Source: Acidobacteriaceae bacterium
Lineage (GTDB): Bacteria; Acidobacteriota; Terriglobia; Terriglobales; Acidobacteriaceae
DNA: 38,756 nucleotides
Reading direction: 5' to 3'
NCBI GenBank assembly: GCA_003134435.1
Contig: PLBE01000155.1
Coordinates: forward strand, 1-38,756
The notes under the pieces are model-generated. The model was not told the DNA's origin, made no database searches, and saw only the letters and a list, made by a program, of their open reading frames with translations. The translations under genes and the position numbers were made by a program. Of this stretch, positions 1-8,717 are shown one piece after another (the first letter of the stretch is position 1; every line of letters begins with the position of its first letter).

Positions 1-281
1 TCGAAACTCTCTTCCCAGAATCGGCGATAATAAGCCGCCCAGTCGCTGACTGTCTTTATCGCCTCTGGCCTCAGCGTGCACACACTCTCCCGTCCACGCT
101 TCGTCTTGATCACAATCCGCGCCCGCACCAGGTAGGCAATATGCTTTGAAATCATCTGCTGCGAGAGTGCAAACCGTTCCGTCAATCCATGCACAGAGGC
201 AGGACCATGTGAGAGTCGTTCGATCATCCCCCGCCGGGTTGGATCAGACAAAGCAGCAAATGTTGTACCCAATTTATCCAC
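1..281 (-). CDS. ArsR-family winged-helix repressor (3' end cut by window)
   Basis: About 93 codons are visible, reading from a GTG at 281 down to the window edge. The protein opens with the ArsR signature FAALSDPTRRGMIERL, followed by a helix-turn-helix (LTERFALSQQMISKHIAYL) and a winged part rich in basic residues, and reaches the YYRRFWEESF segment that normally lies about 20 residues before the end of this family. It is therefore nearly complete. Such small repressors without a metal-binding CxC motif are commonly paired with a downstream SRPBCC/AHSA1 gene, which would lie outside the window. GTG is chosen because no ATG lies between it and the upstream in-frame stop. A TTGACA sequence lies a short way upstream, but I see no clear Shine-Dalgarno sequence. 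The ligand is unknown. Confidence 0.8.
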   Translation of the reverse strand, partial: MDKLGTTFAALSDPTRRGMIERLSHGPASVHGLTERFALSQQMISKHIAYLVRARIVIKTKRGRESVCTLRPEAIKTVSDWAAYYRRFWEESF

Positions 282-441
282 AACCGTATGGTAGTGGATT
301 TTATGTCAATGTCAAGTGTGAAATTTTTCGTACTCATGAGGATTGCCGCCCGCCTCCGCTAACGCGCACCCCGGCCGCTTTGCCCGCCTGAGACGGGAAG
401 GGGTGAACTTTCCCGTTAACATAGCTAACCCCGGCATGCTG

Positions 442-470
442 TTGTCAGGTGCAGCGGGCGCCCCTACAAT
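442..470 (+). promoter_or_regulatory. Sigma-70-type promoter of the penicillin acylase gene
   Basis: TTGTCA at 442-447 and TACAAT at 465-470 are separated by exactly 17 bases. The predicted start of transcription (about 477) is only some 3 bases before the ATG at 480, and there is no Shine-Dalgarno sequence, so the mRNA would be leaderless or nearly so. Inference from consensus matching only. Confidence 0.6.
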
Positions 471-479
471 CTTCCAATA

Positions 480-3071
480 ATGTCTTCCCCTGCTTTCCTG
501 CCCGAAATCTCACCCCCCGAGGTTCGCCGTCGCCATCCCGCGCTCCGCATCGTGAGCTACGTCATAGGCGTACTGTTGGTGGCTCTCGTCGCCGCACTCG
601 GCTGGCTCTACTGGACGGCCCATTCCGCGCTGCCGCAACTGGATGGGAGGGTCGCGGTGCCGGGGATTTCTGCCAAAGTGCGGGTGGTGCGCGATGAGCA
701 CGGGGTGCCGACGATCGAGGCGGCCACGCTCGAAGACCTTTTTTTTGCGCAGGGATACGTGACCGCCCAGGACCGGCTGTGGCAGATGGATATCATGCGG
801 CGCGCCGCCGCCGGTGAGCTTTCGGAGGTGGTCGGCGAAGAAACGCTCAAAAGAGACCGCGAGGAGCGAATTCTGGGACTGCGGGTCGCGGCCGAAGCGC
901 AGGTGAAGAACATCTCTCCGGGCGAACGGGCTTACTTCGAGGCATACGCTCGCGGCGTCAATGCTTTCATCGAATCGCATCGCGACCGGCTCTCGCTCGA
1001 ATTCCGCTTGATGCGCTACTCGCCGCGGCCCTGGACGGTGACGGACTCCCTGCTGGTGGGCGCGGGCATGGTGCAGGACTTAAACCACTACAGTTACTCG
1101 AATGCGCTGACGCGAGAGAAAATTCTGGCTAAGCTGGGGCCGGAGCTGACCGCCGACCTCTATGCAAATTCCTCGTGGCGAGACCGTCCGCCGACGGCAG
1201 TGCGGCGGCTGGAAGACGATCCCGCAGCGAGCAGCGCCGATGACGATGACGATGACGACGAAGAAGTGGATCCGGACGGTGGAAACAGCCGGTTGACATC
1301 AGGGCTGCCCGCGCTGACAGTGCCGCAGGCGCTGAAGCGCAACACATTTTCAGCGACCGACGGCACGGTTGAAGTCGCGAACTTCCTTCGGGATGGCGCG
1401 CTGGAGGATTCCTCTTATGCGTTCCGTCCGGGCTCGAACAACTGGGTGGTCTCCGGACAACATACGGTTTCGGAGAAGCCTCTGCTCTCGAACGATATGC
1501 ATCTCGGCCTCTCGATGCCGAATCTGTGGTTCGCGGCGCACCTCAAAACTACTTCCGGCAATTTTGACGTGGTGGGGGTTACGCTCCCCGGAGTTCCCTT
1601 CGTCATCGTCGGCCACAATCAGAGGATCGGATGGGGATTCACCAACGTTGGGCCGACGGTGGAAGACGATTTCATCGAAGAATTCAATGCGCAGGGGCAG
1701 TATAGGACTCCGGCGGGATGGGTAGAACCGCAGCGGCGGCAGGAGACGATACACGTCAAAGGCAAGCCGGACGTGACGTTCGACGTGCTCACTACGCGGC
1801 ACGGCCCGATCATTACCGACATCATCCCCGGCGAGACGCGCCAGATCGCCCTGCGCTGGACCTTGCAGGATGGCATGGGGCAGGTGTTCTTCGACGTGGA
1901 CTCGGCGCAAAACTGGGATGAGTTTCGCAAGGCGTTCTCGAATTTTGTCGCGCCGGGACAAAACGTAATGTATGCCGACGTCGACGGTCATATCGGATAC
2001 CAGGCGACGGGACGGGTGCCGATCCGGACGGCGGGCGACGGCAGCCTGCCGGTCAGCGGCAGCGATGATGCGCACGAGTGGACGGGCTGGATTCCCTTCG
2101 ACGAGATGCCGCATGTCTACGATCCGCCCGGGGGGATTCTGGCGACTGCGAATGGCCGCATCACCCCCGATGGCTACAAATATTCGATCAGCACGAATTG
2201 GGATGCGCCGTGGCGCACCGATCGTATTTATCGCGTGCTGGAATCGGGAAGGAGGTTTTCGCCCGCCGACATGCTGGCGCTGCAGATGGATGTGTCATCG
2301 ACCTATGACCGGTTCTGCGCCGACAAGTTTGTGTATGCGATCGATCACGCTCCGACCGCTTCTGACCGGGCGAAGCGCGCCGCGGAAATTCTCCGGGACT
2401 GGGATGGGCGGATGTCGGCCGATTCAGCGGCGCCTACGATTGAAAACAACGCGCGTCAGGAACTGGTGCGGCTTCTGCTGGAACCGAAGCTTGGCCCGGT
2501 GCCCGATGGCCCCGATCGCGGCGGACTGAACTGGGAGAGTTATCGATGGGCGATGTCGTCGGTTTGGCTGGAGAACGTGCTGACTCGGCAACCGGCGCGC
2601 TGGCTTCCGGCTGGATACTCAGACTACGGATCACTGCTGACGGCCGCGCTTGAGAACGTGGTCAAGACGACGCGTCTTGCGGTGGACCATCCTGCAAAGG
2701 CCGCTCCTTCCGACCTGGCGCAGTGGAAGTGGGGGGCGAATTATCAGGTTGAAATCGATCACCTGGTACTCAGCCACCTGCCGCTGATAGGCCGCTTCAC
2801 GGGACCGGGGCGGCATCCGTTGAGCGGAAGCAACTTCACGGTGAAGGCAGTGGACCCGCGGCATGGACCTTCGGAACGGGCGACGTGGAACTTTGCCAAC
2901 CTCGACGAGAGCACGCTGAACCTGGTGACGGGAGAGAGCGGAATATTTTTAAGTCCCTATTACATGGATCAGTGGACAGCGTGGTACGGAGGCTCGACGT
3001 TTGTCCTTCCGTTTTCGGAGGCGGCAGTGGAGCGCAAGCGAGCGCACGAGATGACGTTGGAGCCGCGGTAG
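480..3071 (+). CDS. Penicillin acylase (Ntn-hydrolase) family amidase, membrane anchored
   Basis: An 863-residue N-terminal-nucleophile hydrolase of the penicillin/acyl-homoserine-lactone acylase family, which cleaves amide bonds after self-processing. A hydrophobic segment at about residues 25-46 anchors it to the inner membrane or acts as an uncleaved signal, leaving the rest periplasmic. The alpha-chain region begins with VRDEHGVPTIEA and AQDRLWQMD. The autocatalytic site is GSNNW, with Ser319 as the expected new N-terminus of the beta chain and nucleophile. Before it, at residues 254-262, there is a run of seven Asp and two Glu in what should be the removed spacer peptide. Length is normal for the family. 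The substrate (beta-lactam, acyl-homoserine lactone or other amide) cannot be told from sequence. The ATG at 480 follows a promoter with almost no leader. The gene stands alone, convergent with the next one. Confidence 0.93.
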   Translation: MSSPAFLPEISPPEVRRRHPALRIVSYVIGVLLVALVAALGWLYWTAHSALPQLDGRVAVPGISAKVRVVRDEHGVPTIEAATLEDLFFAQGYVTAQDRLWQMDIMRRAAAGELSEVVGEETLKRDREERILGLRVAAEAQVKNISPGERAYFEAYARGVNAFIESHRDRLSLEFRLMRYSPRPWTVTDSLLVGAGMVQDLNHYSYSNALTREKILAKLGPELTADLYANSSWRDRPPTAVRRLEDDPAASSADDDDDDDEEVDPDGGNSRLTSGLPALTVPQALKRNTFSATDGTVEVANFLRDGALEDSSYAFRPGSNNWVVSGQHTVSEKPLLSNDMHLGLSMPNLWFAAHLKTTSGNFDVVGVTLPGVPFVIVGHNQRIGWGFTNVGPTVEDDFIEEFNAQGQYRTPAGWVEPQRRQETIHVKGKPDVTFDVLTTRHGPIITDIIPGETRQIALRWTLQDGMGQVFFDVDSAQNWDEFRKAFSNFVAPGQNVMYADVDGHIGYQATGRVPIRTAGDGSLPVSGSDDAHEWTGWIPFDEMPHVYDPPGGILATANGRITPDGYKYSISTNWDAPWRTDRIYRVLESGRRFSPADMLALQMDVSSTYDRFCADKFVYAIDHAPTASDRAKRAAEILRDWDGRMSADSAAPTIENNARQELVRLLLEPKLGPVPDGPDRGGLNWESYRWAMSSVWLENVLTRQPARWLPAGYSDYGSLLTAALENVVKTTRLAVDHPAKAAPSDLAQWKWGANYQVEIDHLVLSHLPLIGRFTGPGRHPLSGSNFTVKAVDPRHGPSERATWNFANLDESTLNLVTGESGIFLSPYYMDQWTAWYGGSTFVLPFSEAAVERKRAHEMTLEPR

Positions 3072-3137
3072 AGTCGGCCCGCTGGCAGCGGCATCAGTGC
3101 GCCGCACGTGATCAGAGACGAACCAGGAAGAGCAGCC

Positions 3138-4652
3138 TTAAAAATCGGGCGTGATGACGTCGACGAAATCGCCTACGAGATTGGAAATTTGGCCGGGGTT
3201 ATTGGGATCGTTGGGGTTGTACTCCAGAGCATCGATCGTGGTGTCGTAGATGTAGAGCGACCCCCCTTGCACGTTTTGCCCTTGGACGACGTACACGACG
3301 TTACGCGTGGCGATGGGCTGGATACCGGTCACGTCCCCGTTCTCGGGAGGAATCCCGACGGAGTAGGGTTGAATGCTTCCCACCGCCGTCGGCAGCGTGT
3401 TGTAAATCGAAAGACAGCCCCGAGTCTCGGCTCCCTGCGGCGGTGAAAGGGGCGGAATAATCTCGGTACAAGTGCGGGCTCCGATGAAAAGCTGTCCGTT
3501 AGAACCGAGCGCCATGCGCGTGTGATAACCGTCTGTGATGACGATCGGACATTGCTGACCGGCGGCACAATTTGGGGGCTGGACAACGCTCATGCTGCTG
3601 AGGTCGAAGATGGTAAGAAGTCCGCAGTTGGTTGCCAGCGTACCACTCGGGCAAGGCTGGGCGGGCGTGGGAGTTCCGGCGAGATAGAGAGTTGAATTGT
3701 TGACCAAAGCTACGGTTGCGGCGGGAACGGGTACGGGTACGCCTGGGGTCGGAGGAGTGGTCGTCAAATCCAGGGTTTGAATGCTCGCCTGCGTTCCGCC
3801 GCATTCCGCGCCACAATTTAACACGTAGGCCAGAGTGTCGTTGCTGTTGAAAACAGCCCATATGGGATGGTCAAAGGCAGTAGGACCAGAGCCCGAGGCA
3901 AAGGTGATGACCGGATTCGTGGTTCCGGCGTTCGACGGAGTGATGACCGCGACGGCATTGGCGACGGCGTCCGAGCCCTCGCTGAAAGCCAGGAGGCGAG
4001 TGCCGGTGTTTCCCATCGACAAGAAATGGTAGGGCGGGTTGAATCCTCCACACAGGTATGGCGTTGCATCGCAGACGCTCGGCGGCGGCTGGGGCACAGG
4101 GTACGGGAGGCAGACAGGGTTGGTCACAGTGGGGTTATAGGCCGGGCAGTAGATCTCAGCGGCCAGAGTACCGGCACCAAGATTCGCAATGTCAACCACG
4201 CCCGAAGACTGTCCTGCCACTGAGGCGGCTGGAATGGCGATGTAGGCTGTGGTGCTGTCCGGAGAAACGACGAAGCTCTCGGTGTAGCCGGGCAAAGTAG
4301 CGTGGGCCGAAACGGCTTCGGTGGAGTTGTTGATGATGCTGAACTGGTTGTCCGGGAAGGGAGTGCCGAAGCCGCTGAAAACCAGAGTCTGGCTTCGGTT
4401 GGGCGTGAGGACCATCAGTCCGGGAGTGTTGCCGGTGGAAATTGGCGGGACCAGGGCACGCACATCCGTCTGCGCATTGACGATATAAACTCCCGCCGCT
4501 CCCGTGTTGGCCGAGACACTGTTGGTGAGGAAAGCGCGGTACTTTATGCCGCTGGTTTGTGAACCCCCAGCCGAACCGGTGCCGCCGCCGCAACTGAGCA
4601 ACGCCAGACTGGCGGGCAGCAGGAATAATAGAAAAATCAGGGCTCTTCTCAA
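3138..4652 (-). CDS. Secreted beta-propeller-like lipoprotein of unknown function
   Basis: A lipoprotein of about 504 residues. With the TTG at 4652 as start, the signal is a short basic n-region (MRRA), a hydrophobic core and the lipobox LLSC, with lipidated Cys21. A GGAG lies 8 bases upstream of this TTG. The open frame extends to another TTG at 4694, which would give 14 extra residues in front of the basic region and has no ribosome site. The mature part consists of repeating Gly/Thr/Pro-rich beta units with motifs such as GVYIVNAQTD and SLYIYDTTID, resembling YncE/lactonase-type beta-propeller surface proteins; I see no catalytic motif. Paired cysteines in the middle suggest disulfides and export. 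An extended -10 box lies about 66 bases upstream. Function unknown; a role in surface binding is a guess. Confidence 0.8.
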   Translation of the reverse strand: MRRALIFLLFLLPASLALLSCGGGTGSAGGSQTSGIKYRAFLTNSVSANTGAAGVYIVNAQTDVRALVPPISTGNTPGLMVLTPNRSQTLVFSGFGTPFPDNQFSIINNSTEAVSAHATLPGYTESFVVSPDSTTAYIAIPAASVAGQSSGVVDIANLGAGTLAAEIYCPAYNPTVTNPVCLPYPVPQPPPSVCDATPYLCGGFNPPYHFLSMGNTGTRLLAFSEGSDAVANAVAVITPSNAGTTNPVITFASGSGPTAFDHPIWAVFNSNDTLAYVLNCGAECGGTQASIQTLDLTTTPPTPGVPVPVPAATVALVNNSTLYLAGTPTPAQPCPSGTLATNCGLLTIFDLSSMSVVQPPNCAAGQQCPIVITDGYHTRMALGSNGQLFIGARTCTEIIPPLSPPQGAETRGCLSIYNTLPTAVGSIQPYSVGIPPENGDVTGIQPIATRNVVYVVQGQNVQGGSLYIYDTTIDALEYNPNDPNNPGQISNLVGDFVDVITPDF

Positions 4653-4686
4653 ACCTGGGACTCCAGCACTATGCGGATATTCACTT

Positions 4687-4712
4687 GGATGCAAGAACTA
4701 AGGATGCAAGAA
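4687..4712 (-). repeat. Tandem 11-bp direct repeat at the lipoprotein gene's transcription start
   Basis: GGATGCAAGAA on the + strand occurs at 4687-4697 and again at 4702-4712, a period of 15 bases. Read on the coding strand the copies fall directly after the -10 box, within the first transcribed bases. It could be an operator or a chance duplication. Confidence 0.6.
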
Positions 4713-4717
4713 TAAGG

Positions 4718-4726
4718 ATTATAGCA
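4718..4726 (-). promoter_or_regulatory. Extended -10 promoter of the lipoprotein gene
   Basis: On the - strand TGCTATAAT is a perfect extended -10 element (TGn plus TATAAT). No good -35 box is visible, which is usual for extended -10 promoters. Transcription would begin near 4711, giving a leader of roughly 59 bases to the TTG at 4652. Confidence 0.6.
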
Positions 4727-4799
4727 AAGGAATAACCTGCGTTTGCGCGCCGGGATTGTCGGGGCGGCAAGGCGGGAGGCAAGTCCTTGCATTGAGCCG

Positions 4800-5957
4800 T
4801 CATCCGAGGAAAAACTGCTGCAGCAGTTCCATTCTGACCTGCTCCTTGGCGACGGCTTGGCCGATGCGCTGAAAATTTGGAATCTGATCGACCGCATCCA
4901 TGGCGCTCACTCTTGCCGGGTCAATGTCGCCGAGGTTGAGTCCGTCCAGGCGTTCGCGCGTCAGGCTGATCGTAATGCGCTGGTAGGTCAGGGCCTTCTC
5001 CGACCCTGGCGTCGGTTTGATGAAATCAAGGGCATCGTCGCTGGGCGCGCCCGAGGCTCGAGCCGCGTTCGCTTCCGCCATGGGAATTGGAGCCCGGCCC
5101 ACGGGCGTCTGGCCGATCAAGTGCATCAGCACATTCTGCTGCAGGTTGGCATCGTCCATGAGTTCGGTGACCGCGTATCGAGCCCAGTCCAGCAGGTTGT
5201 AACACCCAGCCTTGCCGGCGGGCACCGTCATCGTGCTGAAGCCGGTACCGAGCGACAGCAACAGAAGCCGGTCGGTTCCAATCGGCCATCCGAACTGATA
5301 AGACGGATTGGTGGCCTCAAGAAAAACCTGCAGCGACGGATTGTTGTAGCTACTGACTCCACCATCGATGAACTCGTACTCCTGGGGCTGTCCGGAGTCG
5401 TCCGGAACGAGAATGGTCCGCGGCGGAAAGTAAGTGGGAGCGGCACTGCTGGCGCGCACAATCTGCCATAGCGGAAGTTCACGGTTGTTGGGGAAGTACT
5501 TGCCCTTCGGGTTGTTGGTGAAGAACCAGGTTGTGCCCTGGGTAACATTCTTAGACACGATGAGAATGCTGGTGCGTAGTTTGGGGCTTCCCAGCGTAGT
5601 GTCTTCGCCAAAAACATCCTTCAGGTGCTGTTCGAGTGGACCGCTGGGATAACTGTGCCAGAGGCGTTCGGGCAAAAAAACCTTGGTGAAGATCTGCTTT
5701 CCGAACTTGAGGTAGAAGTCGCGCAGTTCCGCCGCCTTCAGGCCAAGCGCGAGCCCGACGGCGAGGATGGCGCCGGTGCTGGTGCCACCGATCAAGTCGA
5801 AGCGGTCGGAGAGCGGCAGGTCGCGGCCGGTAAGGGCGTCGAGTTGAGCTTCAATGGCAATCAGAGCTTCCGCGGGGATCAGCCCTTTCAGACCGCCGCC
5901 ATCGATCGAAAGCAGACGCATGGGACGCGTCGAGGAAGTCGAGGTGCTGGGCGCCAT
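4800..5957 (-). CDS. Patatin-like phospholipase, solitary
   Basis: A 385-residue patatin-family lipid acyl hydrolase, predicted cytoplasmic (no signal or membrane segment). All catalytic parts are present: the oxyanion hole DGGGLKG (residues 19-25), the nucleophile elbow GTSTG with Ser60, and the DGG motif with Asp198 of the Ser-Asp dyad. The ATG at 5957 is chosen because GGAGGACACC precedes it; an in-frame upstream ATG at 6005 has no such site. The N-terminal glycine motif near residue 20 resembles the CapV effectors of CBASS defence, but no cyclic-nucleotide synthase or other CBASS partner is adjacent, so a defence role is not supported here. The flanking genes are unrelated and it appears to be a single-gene unit. 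Confidence 0.9.
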   Translation of the reverse strand: MAPSTSTSSTRPMRLLSIDGGGLKGLIPAEALIAIEAQLDALTGRDLPLSDRFDLIGGTSTGAILAVGLALGLKAAELRDFYLKFGKQIFTKVFLPERLWHSYPSGPLEQHLKDVFGEDTTLGSPKLRTSILIVSKNVTQGTTWFFTNNPKGKYFPNNRELPLWQIVRASSAAPTYFPPRTILVPDDSGQPQEYEFIDGGVSSYNNPSLQVFLEATNPSYQFGWPIGTDRLLLLSLGTGFSTMTVPAGKAGCYNLLDWARYAVTELMDDANLQQNVLMHLIGQTPVGRAPIPMAEANAARASGAPSDDALDFIKPTPGSEKALTYQRITISLTRERLDGLNLGDIDPARVSAMDAVDQIPNFQRIGQAVAKEQVRMELLQQFFLG

Positions 5958-6258
5958 GGTGTCCTCCGCGCACAGTGCAATCCGATAATACATCGGTTCC
6001 TGCAAGGGCAGGACTGCTGCAGTCGTGGGATTCCTGGAGAAATGTCAAGGAGGGATCGTGGCATCAGGAGCGAGCAGCCCGCACGAGGGCGGAGCGCTTC
6101 AATTTCCGTCGGGCGACGTGGCCCGTTGTAAGAACCAACACAGCTTGCCGATCCTCATCGAGCTCATAAACAGGTGTCGTAAGAATGCACGATCCCGGCG
6201 AAACCTAAAACGCTCGGCAAACGACGATTACGCGGTTCAGACGCGGCAACATTACCGA
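5958..6258. other. Intergenic stretch of 301 bases without a supported gene
   Basis: Holds the upstream region of the patatin gene. On the - strand, 6068-6203 is an open frame of about 45 codons (containing VYELDEDRQAVLVL and a basic tail) with a stop in front and no start codon before its middle. I do not recognise it and treat it as noncoding or a gene remnant. No RNA gene or clear terminator seen. Confidence 0.4.
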
Positions 6259-6663
6259 CTACCGTGTTTCCCACTGAAAGCACAGGTTATACCCGTCCGG
6301 ATCGCGAACGTACAATTGCTTCATGCCATAGGGCGCGACTTTCGGCTCTTGCACATTCTGGCCACGCGAGCGCAAGTAAGCGTACGCCGCATCTACATCG
6401 GGACAACCGAAGAACATCGCCGTATCGTCGTGGGCGGCGATCCGCGCGGGATCAGGTTGAGGAGGCCGGGAGTCCTGTTCGTAAGCCGTGTTCAGCATCA
6501 ACTCCATGCCATTCAGCCGGAGCAGCGCCCAATCGAAGTGCTCTCCCCTGGGAGTGGACGTGCTCACCACCTCGAACCCCAGCACGTCCCGGTAAAATGC
6601 AATGGAGGTTGGCATATCGAACACTTGCAGCAGCGGCACCATCCCACGAATTGCAATGCCCAT
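6259..6663 (-). CDS. Glyoxalase/bleomycin-resistance (VOC) fold protein
   Basis: A 134-residue protein of the vicinal-oxygen-chelate superfamily. It has the two beta-alpha-beta-beta-beta halves: the N-terminal part carries the typical FDMPTSIAFYRDVLGFEV, and the C-terminal part ends with LYVRDPDGYNLCFQW, where the Glu usually found in DPDGN.xE is replaced, so metal binding may be altered. These proteins include glyoxalases, dioxygenases and antibiotic-binding proteins, and the substrate cannot be inferred. The ATG at 6663 is preferred because AAAGGTGA lies just upstream; the open frame itself extends to 6696. It is divergent from the homocysteine methyltransferase/MTHFR gene, and a 10-bp inverted repeat lies between them. 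Confidence 0.85.
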   Translation of the reverse strand: MGIAIRGMVPLLQVFDMPTSIAFYRDVLGFEVVSTSTPRGEHFDWALLRLNGMELMLNTAYEQDSRPPQPDPARIAAHDDTAMFFGCPDVDAAYAYLRSRGQNVQEPKVAPYGMKQLYVRDPDGYNLCFQWETR

Positions 6664-6683
6664 GCGATCACCTTTTGAGGCAC

Positions 6684-6751
6684 ATTGAATCATCAAAACG
6701 ACATTGAGACATCTTGAAAACCCAAGGGCCTTTGACTTTCAATGATTCAAT
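6684..6751. repeat. 10-bp inverted repeat in the divergent promoter region
   Basis: ATTGAATCAT at 6684-6693 and its exact reverse complement ATGATTCAAT at 6742-6751 flank 48 bases between the glyoxalase-fold gene and the methyltransferase/MTHFR gene. The right arm overlaps the expected -35 position of a weak promoter whose TATTCT (-10) is at 6769-6774. It may be a regulator site. Confidence 0.5.
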
Positions 6752-6781
6752 TATCTCGCTCCTTCTTGTATTCTCAAGTAG

Positions 6782-8629
6782 ATGCCGCAGAATTTTCTTG
6801 AACGTCTGAAGCAATCGCCCGTGCTCTGCGATGGAGCCATGGGCACGCTGCTCTATGCCAAGGGCATCTTCATCAACCGTTGTTATGACGAACTGAACCT
6901 GTCGCAGCCGGAACTGATCCGCGCGGTTCACCACGATTATCTGCAAGCGGGCGCAGAGATCGTCGAGACCAACACTTTCGGAGCGAACAGCTTTCGCCTG
7001 GCGCGACACAGCCTGGCCGACCGGGTGCGCGACATCAATCTTGCGGGCGCGCAGGTGGCCCGCGAAGCGGTCAAGAGCTTCGATGTATGGGTTGCCGGAT
7101 CGATCGGTCCCCTTGGTGTTCGCATCGAGCCGCTGGGCAAGACTTCGTTTGAAGAAGCTCGGACGGCATTTCGCCAACAGATCGCCGCCCTGGTGGAAGG
7201 CGGCGTCGATCTGCTGATGCTGGAAACCTTCGGCTATCTCGAAGAACTGCATCAGGCGGTGCTGGCTTGCCGCGACGTGAATCCCCGGATTCCCATCGTC
7301 GCCCAGGTCACCATTGACGAGGACGGCAACTGCCTCGACGGCGCCGATCCCGAGGCTTTCGCCGCCCGGCTCACGGAATGGAACGTGGACGTGCTGGGAA
7401 TCAATTGCAGCGTGGGACCCGTCGCAATGTTGGACGCCATCGAGCGGGTGCGGGCGGCGACATCCCTGCCCCTGGCAGCACAGCCCAATGCCGGCATGCC
7501 GCGCTCCGTCGAAGGCCGGAATATCTATCTCTGTTCGCCGGAGTACATGGCGAGCTATACCCGGAAATTCGTGGCCGCCGGCGTGCAATTGATCGGCGGC
7601 TGTTGCGGCACCACTCCCGACCACATTCGCGCCATGAAATCGGCTTTGCGAGTGGGCGAAGCGCGGGGCAAGACCGCGATTTCGGAGGCGATTCATTCCG
7701 GAGTAGCGCCCGCGGCCCCGGCCAGCGTCCCGATGGCGGAGCGCTCCCGCCTCGGCGCCAAGCTGGCCGCCGGCGAATTTATCACCATGGTCGAGATCGT
7801 GCCTCCCAAGGGCATCGATATTCGCAAAGAAATCGACGGCGCAAGATTCGTCAAATCGGTCGGTGTCGACGCGGTCAACATTCCCGACAGCCCCCGCGCC
7901 TCGGCCCGCATGAGCAATCAGGCCTTGTCCCTGCTGATGCAGCGCGATGTCGGCATTGAAGCCATCCTGCACTACACCTGCCGCGATCGCAATGTGCTGG
8001 GCATTCAATCCGACCTGCTCGGAGCCGCAGCCACCGGAATCCACAATCTCATCTGCATCACCGGCGACCCTCCGAAGATGGGCAACTATCCCGATGCCAC
8101 GGCAGTCTTTGACGTGGATTCGATCGGGCTGGTGAATATCGTCCACAATCTGAATCGCGGATTGGACCTGGGCGGGAACCCCATCGGCGTGGGCACAAGT
8201 TTCGTCATTGGAGTGGGTGCGAATCCCGGACTGCCCAACCTTGACGAAGAGATCAGGCGCTTCGAATATAAGGTGCAAGCCGGCGCGGAATACGTGGTAA
8301 CTCAGCCTGTCTTCGACCTGAGTTTATTAGAGGGATTTCTTAAGCGGATCGAACACTGCCGAATTCCCGTCGTGGCCGGAATCTGGCCCTTGGTGAGCGC
8401 CCGCAACGCTGAATTCATGAAAAACGAACTGCGGGTCTCCGTACCTGATGAAATTCTCAACAGGATGACCAGGGCCGCCAACCCGGAAGCAGCTCGCGCC
8501 GAAGGCGTGGCCATCGCCCGCGAAATGCTGGCGGCTGTCCGCGAACGCGTCCAGGGCGCCCAGATCAGCGCGCCCCAGGGAAGATACAGCTCCGCCGTGG
8601 ATGTCCTTGAGGCTCTGGGATCGAAGTGA
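6782..8629 (+). CDS. Bifunctional homocysteine S-methyltransferase / methylenetetrahydrofolate reductase
   Basis: A 615-residue fusion acting in methionine and one-carbon metabolism in the cytoplasm. Residues about 1-300 are a homocysteine methyltransferase barrel opening with LCDGAMGTLL; the zinc-binding triad is present as Cys209 (GINCSVGP) and Cys274-Cys275 (GGCCGTTP). Residues about 322-600 are an FAD-dependent 5,10-methylenetetrahydrofolate reductase barrel (EIVPPKGID, NLICITGDPPKMG, VTQPVFD). This YitJ-like arrangement is a known fusion that makes methyl-THF and methylates homocysteine. The cobalamin domain of full MetH is absent. The ATG at 6782 lies 7 bases after a possible -10 (TATTCT), with no ribosome site, so it may be leaderless. 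I see no SAM riboswitch upstream. Confidence 0.93.
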   Translation: MPQNFLERLKQSPVLCDGAMGTLLYAKGIFINRCYDELNLSQPELIRAVHHDYLQAGAEIVETNTFGANSFRLARHSLADRVRDINLAGAQVAREAVKSFDVWVAGSIGPLGVRIEPLGKTSFEEARTAFRQQIAALVEGGVDLLMLETFGYLEELHQAVLACRDVNPRIPIVAQVTIDEDGNCLDGADPEAFAARLTEWNVDVLGINCSVGPVAMLDAIERVRAATSLPLAAQPNAGMPRSVEGRNIYLCSPEYMASYTRKFVAAGVQLIGGCCGTTPDHIRAMKSALRVGEARGKTAISEAIHSGVAPAAPASVPMAERSRLGAKLAAGEFITMVEIVPPKGIDIRKEIDGARFVKSVGVDAVNIPDSPRASARMSNQALSLLMQRDVGIEAILHYTCRDRNVLGIQSDLLGAAATGIHNLICITGDPPKMGNYPDATAVFDVDSIGLVNIVHNLNRGLDLGGNPIGVGTSFVIGVGANPGLPNLDEEIRRFEYKVQAGAEYVVTQPVFDLSLLEGFLKRIEHCRIPVVAGIWPLVSARNAEFMKNELRVSVPDEILNRMTRAANPEAARAEGVAIAREMLAAVRERVQGAQISAPQGRYSSAVDVLEALGSK

Positions 8630-8717
8630 CATGCCTGGTTTAGTTTTGGGAACAGCATGCCCGACAAATTACAATTCAAGACATTTTTCACTGGACATTT
8701 CTCACCAGAAACGGCAT

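Noticed and set aside
4800-5957. CBASS defence system around the patatin
   Set aside because: Neighbours are a lipoprotein and a glyoxalase-fold protein; no nucleotide cyclase, HORMA, Cap2 or Cap3 gene is present.
6068-6203. Small - strand frame with VYELDEDRQAVLVL and basic tail
   Set aside because: A stop precedes it and no usable start codon is found before its middle; no family recognised.
6668-8278. A 536-codon open frame antisense to the methyltransferase/MTHFR gene
   Set aside because: It lies wholly opposite a gene with strong catalytic motifs, is rich in His/Gln/Arg without any domain, and fits the usual GC-driven shadow frame.
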